From: Candidatus Enterococcus testudinis
Lineage (GTDB): Bacteria; Bacillota; Bacilli; Lactobacillales; Enterococcaceae
Length of the DNA: 64,000 bases
Direction of reading: 5' to 3'
Assembly: GCF_002140915.1 (NCBI RefSeq)
Contig: NZ_NGKU01000001.1
Location: forward strand, 2,116,738 to 2,180,737
Part shown: piece by piece, positions 61,840-64,000 of the stretch
Layout of the letters: the number at the start of each line of letters is the position of its first letter
Position numbering within the stretch: position 1 is the stretch's first letter
The notes under the pieces: generated by a model
Seen by the model: only the letters and a program-made list of their open reading frames with translations
Told to the model about the DNA's origin: nothing
Databases searched by the model: none
Translations under genes and position numbers: made by a program

Positions 61840-61848
61840 TGCTATGAT
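61840..61848 (+). promoter_or_regulatory. Extended -10 promoter before the tRNA-like leader
   Basis: TGCTATGAT is a TGn-extended -10. An inverted repeat CCCAG-N8-CTGGG (61818-61835) overlaps its -35 region and could be an operator. The predicted transcript starts near 61855, right at the tRNA-like sequence. Confidence 0.55.
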
Positions 61849-61858
61849 AACTATATCA

Positions 61859-61938
61859 AGTGGTTGAACAAGGTGTTCCGTTGAGTGATGTTTGATCGTT
61901 CAGAATTTAAGGTGTAGGTTCGACTCCTACCTTCCACA
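61859..61938 (+). ncRNA. tRNA-like leader element (perfect T-arm, no canonical cloverleaf)
   Basis: At 61914-61930 the sequence GTAGG-TTCGACT-CCTAC is a perfect tRNA T-arm with the TTCGAnT loop. It is followed by CTTCCAC-A, which looks like the 3' half of an acceptor stem. The 5' side GTGGTTG pairs with it at only five of seven positions, and no acceptable anticodon or D-arm is found; a GAAC-N5-GTTC hairpin fills the D-arm place. It could be a decayed tRNA or a tRNA mimic serving as leader for the short membrane peptide that follows. No tRNA identity can be given. Confidence 0.45.
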
Positions 61939-61966
61939 TTACTAAAAACAGAAAGAAGGGATTTCT

Positions 61967-62131
61967 ATGTTAGCCACATTTATTTCACTCTTCTCCATTT
62001 TTGCTTTAGCAGCGTTATTAGCAGGCACATTCTTTATGGCACGTCTATTGATGGCACAAGAGGCCAAACCGGTGAAAGTTCCCGTTAGAATCCAAAATGA
62101 AGACGATCGAAGACAGTATCCAAACCGCTAA
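61967..62131 (+). CDS. 54-aa single-span membrane peptide
   Basis: A 54-residue open reading frame with AAGGG 6 nt before the ATG. It has one hydrophobic segment (about 3-29, LATFISLFSIFALAALLAG...) and a charged cytosolic tail rich in Lys, Arg, Asp and Gln (about 32-54). I do not recognise a family. A clear promoter upstream and a terminator downstream make a 340-nt transcript holding only this gene and the tRNA-like element, which supports its being real. Small size and lack of known relatives limit confidence. Confidence 0.7.
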   Translation: MLATFISLFSIFALAALLAGTFFMARLLMAQEAKPVKVPVRIQNEDDRRQYPNR

Positions 62132-62164
62132 TGGATACCATGATTGATAGATGCATGTAGAACG

Positions 62165-62193
62165 ACCTTTCTTTATAAGAAAGGTTTTTTTGT
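62165..62193 (+). terminator. Terminator after the membrane peptide gene
   Basis: ACCTTTCTT and AAGAAAGGT pair perfectly around TAT, followed by seven T. Confidence 0.92.
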
Positions 62194-62365
62194 GTTTGCT
62201 GCTTTAAGCTTCGGTTAAGTTTGGGTGTATACGCTAGATTGGCTAAGGTACAAACAAGACCTAATTACAATATTCTTACTAAGTTTGTTACGATAGTATT
62301 GCAACCATCGCGACTCTTTGATAAACTTTTTTTTTAGATACAGACTAAAGGAGCTATATACCACT

Positions 62366-63697
62366 ATGCCAAAAATGAACAAACTTGGGTATTCTCTCAT
62401 TGCAGCTTGCATGATGTTGTTTGTTGCAATTGGATTACCCATCGTGTCTTATGCCGATGATACTGCTATGACCACTGAAGAAATACAAGATTTCTCTGTG
62501 GATGCCAAAGCTGCTTTTTCATTAGATTTTGATACGGGAAAAATTTTATATGATCAAGATGGCGATACGGCAATGGGCATCGCATCCATCACTAAGATCA
62601 TCAGCCTCTATCTCGTTGCAGAACAAGTTGAACAAGGCAACCTTGCCTGGGATGATACTGTCGCTATTTCACAGTACGCTGCCGACCTAAGCGTGACACC
62701 AGATTTATCAAATGTGCCGCTGCATCAAGATGTCACCTATACTGTGAAAGATTTGTATGATGCCAGTTACATTCAATCAGCAAATGCAGCAATTGTCGCA
62801 CTGGCTGAAAAAATTGCTGGTTCAGAAAGTGACTTTGTTGATTTAATGAAAGAAAAAGTCAGCTCATGGGGGATCGATGATGCCAAGTTGGTCAATGCCT
62901 CTGGTTTGAATAATGCCTATCTGGGTGACAATATTTATCCTGGCTCGACCTCAACGGATGAAAATGAATTATCCGCCAAAGATGTTGCTATTGTGGCACG
63001 CCATTTGCTGCAAGATTTTCCAGATGTCTTGGAAATCACCAGTACAACGACCCAAACATTTGGCGAAGGCTCTTATTCTCCAGTGGAAATGGTCAATTGG
63101 AACTGGATGTTGCCAGGCTTTACCAACGCAAAAGATGGTGTGGATGGACTCAAAACCGGTACAACTGACTTAGCTGGCGCTTGTTTTGTCGGTACAGCTG
63201 TCAAAGACGGTCAACGCATTATCACTGTTGTCCTCAATGTCAACGGTCATGCAGAAAATCCAAGTGTCCGCTTTATTGAAACTGGAAAACTCATGGATTA
63301 TTCTTTCGATGCTTGGGAACAGGTAGAAGTATTACCGGCAAATGCTGAACTATCCGATACAAAAACGGTTGCGGTCAAAGACGGGAAAGAATTGACTGTC
63401 CCGGTTGCCATCAAAGACAGCTTGACATTATGGGTGCGTAAAGATATGGATGCAACAGCTTATACGACAACGATCGATTACAATGATCAATTTGTTGATT
63501 CTGCCTTGCAAGCCCCTGTCAATCAAGATACCGAAATCGGGACTGTTACAGCGTCGATTCCTGCCGACACGCTAGGGTATGTGGATGACAGCAGCACGAC
63601 TTCAAGTTCTCTGGTCACGACAGCAGCTGTTGAAAAAGCCAATATATTTGTCCGTACGTGGCGTGGTGTGACATCATTCTTTTCTCAATTATTCTAA
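62366..63697 (+). CDS. dacA: D-alanyl-D-alanine carboxypeptidase (PBP5/DacA type)
   Basis: A 443-residue low-molecular-weight PBP that removes the terminal D-Ala from peptidoglycan stem peptides. The signal peptide covers about 1-31 (cut near VSYADD). The S11 peptidase domain (about 45-290) has SxxK in ASITKIIS (Ser near 75), SAN in YIQSANAAI (about 138-140) and KTG in GLKTGTTD (about 260-262). A beta-rich PBP5-C-type domain follows, then a Ser/Thr linker and an amphipathic C-terminal helix (FVRTWRGVTSFFSQLF), which anchors it to the membrane. The start is ATG 62366; AAAGGAG is 12 nt upstream, a little long. The ATG at 62375 is an alternative. Confidence 0.94.
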   Translation: MPKMNKLGYSLIAACMMLFVAIGLPIVSYADDTAMTTEEIQDFSVDAKAAFSLDFDTGKILYDQDGDTAMGIASITKIISLYLVAEQVEQGNLAWDDTVAISQYAADLSVTPDLSNVPLHQDVTYTVKDLYDASYIQSANAAIVALAEKIAGSESDFVDLMKEKVSSWGIDDAKLVNASGLNNAYLGDNIYPGSTSTDENELSAKDVAIVARHLLQDFPDVLEITSTTTQTFGEGSYSPVEMVNWNWMLPGFTNAKDGVDGLKTGTTDLAGACFVGTAVKDGQRIITVVLNVNGHAENPSVRFIETGKLMDYSFDAWEQVEVLPANAELSDTKTVAVKDGKELTVPVAIKDSLTLWVRKDMDATAYTTTIDYNDQFVDSALQAPVNQDTEIGTVTASIPADTLGYVDDSSTTSSSLVTTAAVEKANIFVRTWRGVTSFFSQLF

Positions 63698-63750
63698 AAA
63701 AACGCATCACTCTTGAACGATGTATATCGTCTTGGGTCGATGCGTTTTTG
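63697..63750. terminator. Bidirectional terminator between dacA and the GyrI-like gene
   Basis: AAAAAACGCATC and GATGCGTTTTT pair at the base, with an inner ACGAT/ATCGT hairpin and T-runs on both sides. Confidence 0.85.
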
Positions 63751-63756
63751 CTATGC

Positions 63757-64000
63757 TTATACTTGCGGAATGTCTTCTGGCTCGATTGGGAAAAACAATT
63801 CAACTTCGCCGTCTTTGAAATGGGGAAGATATCTTTCTTGAATCGCAGCTGCTAAACGGACTTTGTTTTCCGGCAATACTTCTGAAAGCATTTTTTCAGT
63901 CATCATACTTAAATTTCGCTCATCGGTTTTGATGGCCAAATAAGACATCGCAGGCATTTCCCAGCGAACCCAGCCGACTGGCGGAAAGTTCTCCGTCAGG
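63757..64000 (-). CDS. GyrI-like/AraC effector-binding-domain protein, 5' end outside window
   Basis: Only the C-terminal 80 residues are in the window; the reading frame is open to position 64000, so the start lies beyond it. Visible are VGWVRWEMPAMSYLAIKTDERNL, then MLSEVLPENKVRLAAAIQERYLPHFKDGEVELFFPIEPEDIPQV to the stop. The pattern, with a Glu near the end in a strand reading ELFFPIEPE, matches the GyrI-like small-molecule-binding fold that forms the C-terminal part of MerR/AraC regulators or stands alone. Which of these it is cannot be seen here. Confidence 0.55.
   Translation of the reverse strand, partial: LTENFPPVGWVRWEMPAMSYLAIKTDERNLSMMTEKMLSEVLPENKVRLAAAIQERYLPHFKDGEVELFFPIEPEDIPQV

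Noticed and set aside
61859-61938. A functional tRNA gene
   Set aside because: The T-arm is perfect, but the acceptor pairs at only five of seven positions and no anticodon arm of five pairs with a seven-base loop can be drawn at the expected spacing.
1-64000. CRISPR array, prophage or insertion sequence
   Set aside because: No short regularly spaced repeats, integrase, phage structural gene or transposase reading frame is present.

Overview
The window looks like chromosomal DNA of a low-GC Gram-positive coccus. The best fit is Enterococcus or a close relative, inferred from protein families and gene order; no composition or database search was run. Supporting signs are strong AGGAGG ribosome sites, a LiaFSR three-gene system, a PBP2B-type transpeptidase, a Lactobacillales-type (315 aa) thymidylate synthase beside dihydrofolate reductase, a YpmB-AspB-AsnS block behind DinG, and several PTS and cold-shock genes. 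Most genes lie on the minus strand. There is no prophage, CRISPR array or insertion sequence.

Layout. 1-9.3 kb: ypmS-like, SGNH esterase, degV, hemolysin-III-like protein, dfrA-thyA-ABC-F, and a CPA1 Na+/H+ antiporter with a small coupled gene. 9.4-20.2 kb: envelope genes (PBP2B, LCP ligase, teichoic acid exporter TagGH, TagD), then cspA, sodA, gtrA, a DUF1189-like membrane protein, a 2-hydroxyacid dehydrogenase and a membrane GT2. 20.2-25.8 kb: a YneR-like protein, KtrA, LiaFSR, GreA and MltG. 25.9-41.2 kb: a surface-polymer locus with a GW-repeat/C39-like cysteine peptidase, a DUF6270 protein, two very large multidomain transferases (TagF+GT4 with SH3/GW-like modules inside, and GT2+TagF), a further TagF-like protein, TagA, TagB and a large membrane protein. 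41.5-49.3 kb: asnS, aspB, ypmB/tseB, dinG, an SDR, a YfbR-like HD protein and a second csp. 49.5-58.2 kb: an eRF1-like protein, tRNA-Arg(CCU), an Eis-type acetyltransferase, and a sigma-54-controlled Lac/Cel PTS operon with its LevR-type activator. 58.2-64 kb: DEAD-box helicase, Gfo/Idh oxidoreductase, SfsA, a DUF4828 protein, an unlisted 54-aa membrane peptide behind a tRNA-like leader, DacA, and the end of a GyrI-like gene.

How it works together. The window is rich in cell-envelope functions. TagD makes CDP-glycerol; TagA, TagB and the TagF-type enzymes prime and extend a glycerol-phosphate polymer; TagGH exports it; the LCP protein can attach it to peptidoglycan. PBP2B, MltG and DacA handle peptidoglycan, and LiaFSR senses envelope damage. 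The GW-repeat peptidase probably binds the polymer made by its neighbours. No TagO-type initiating enzyme is in the window.

Most notable: (a) an almost perfect 38-bp match to the Nextera mate-pair junction adapter at 41204-41241, which makes the join between the polymer locus and asnS suspect; (b) SH3/GW-like modules placed between the two halves of a GT4 in a predicted cytoplasmic enzyme; (c) a textbook -24/-12 promoter with 22-bp-spaced repeats upstream; (d) a tRNA-like T-arm at the head of a short transcript encoding a membrane peptide.
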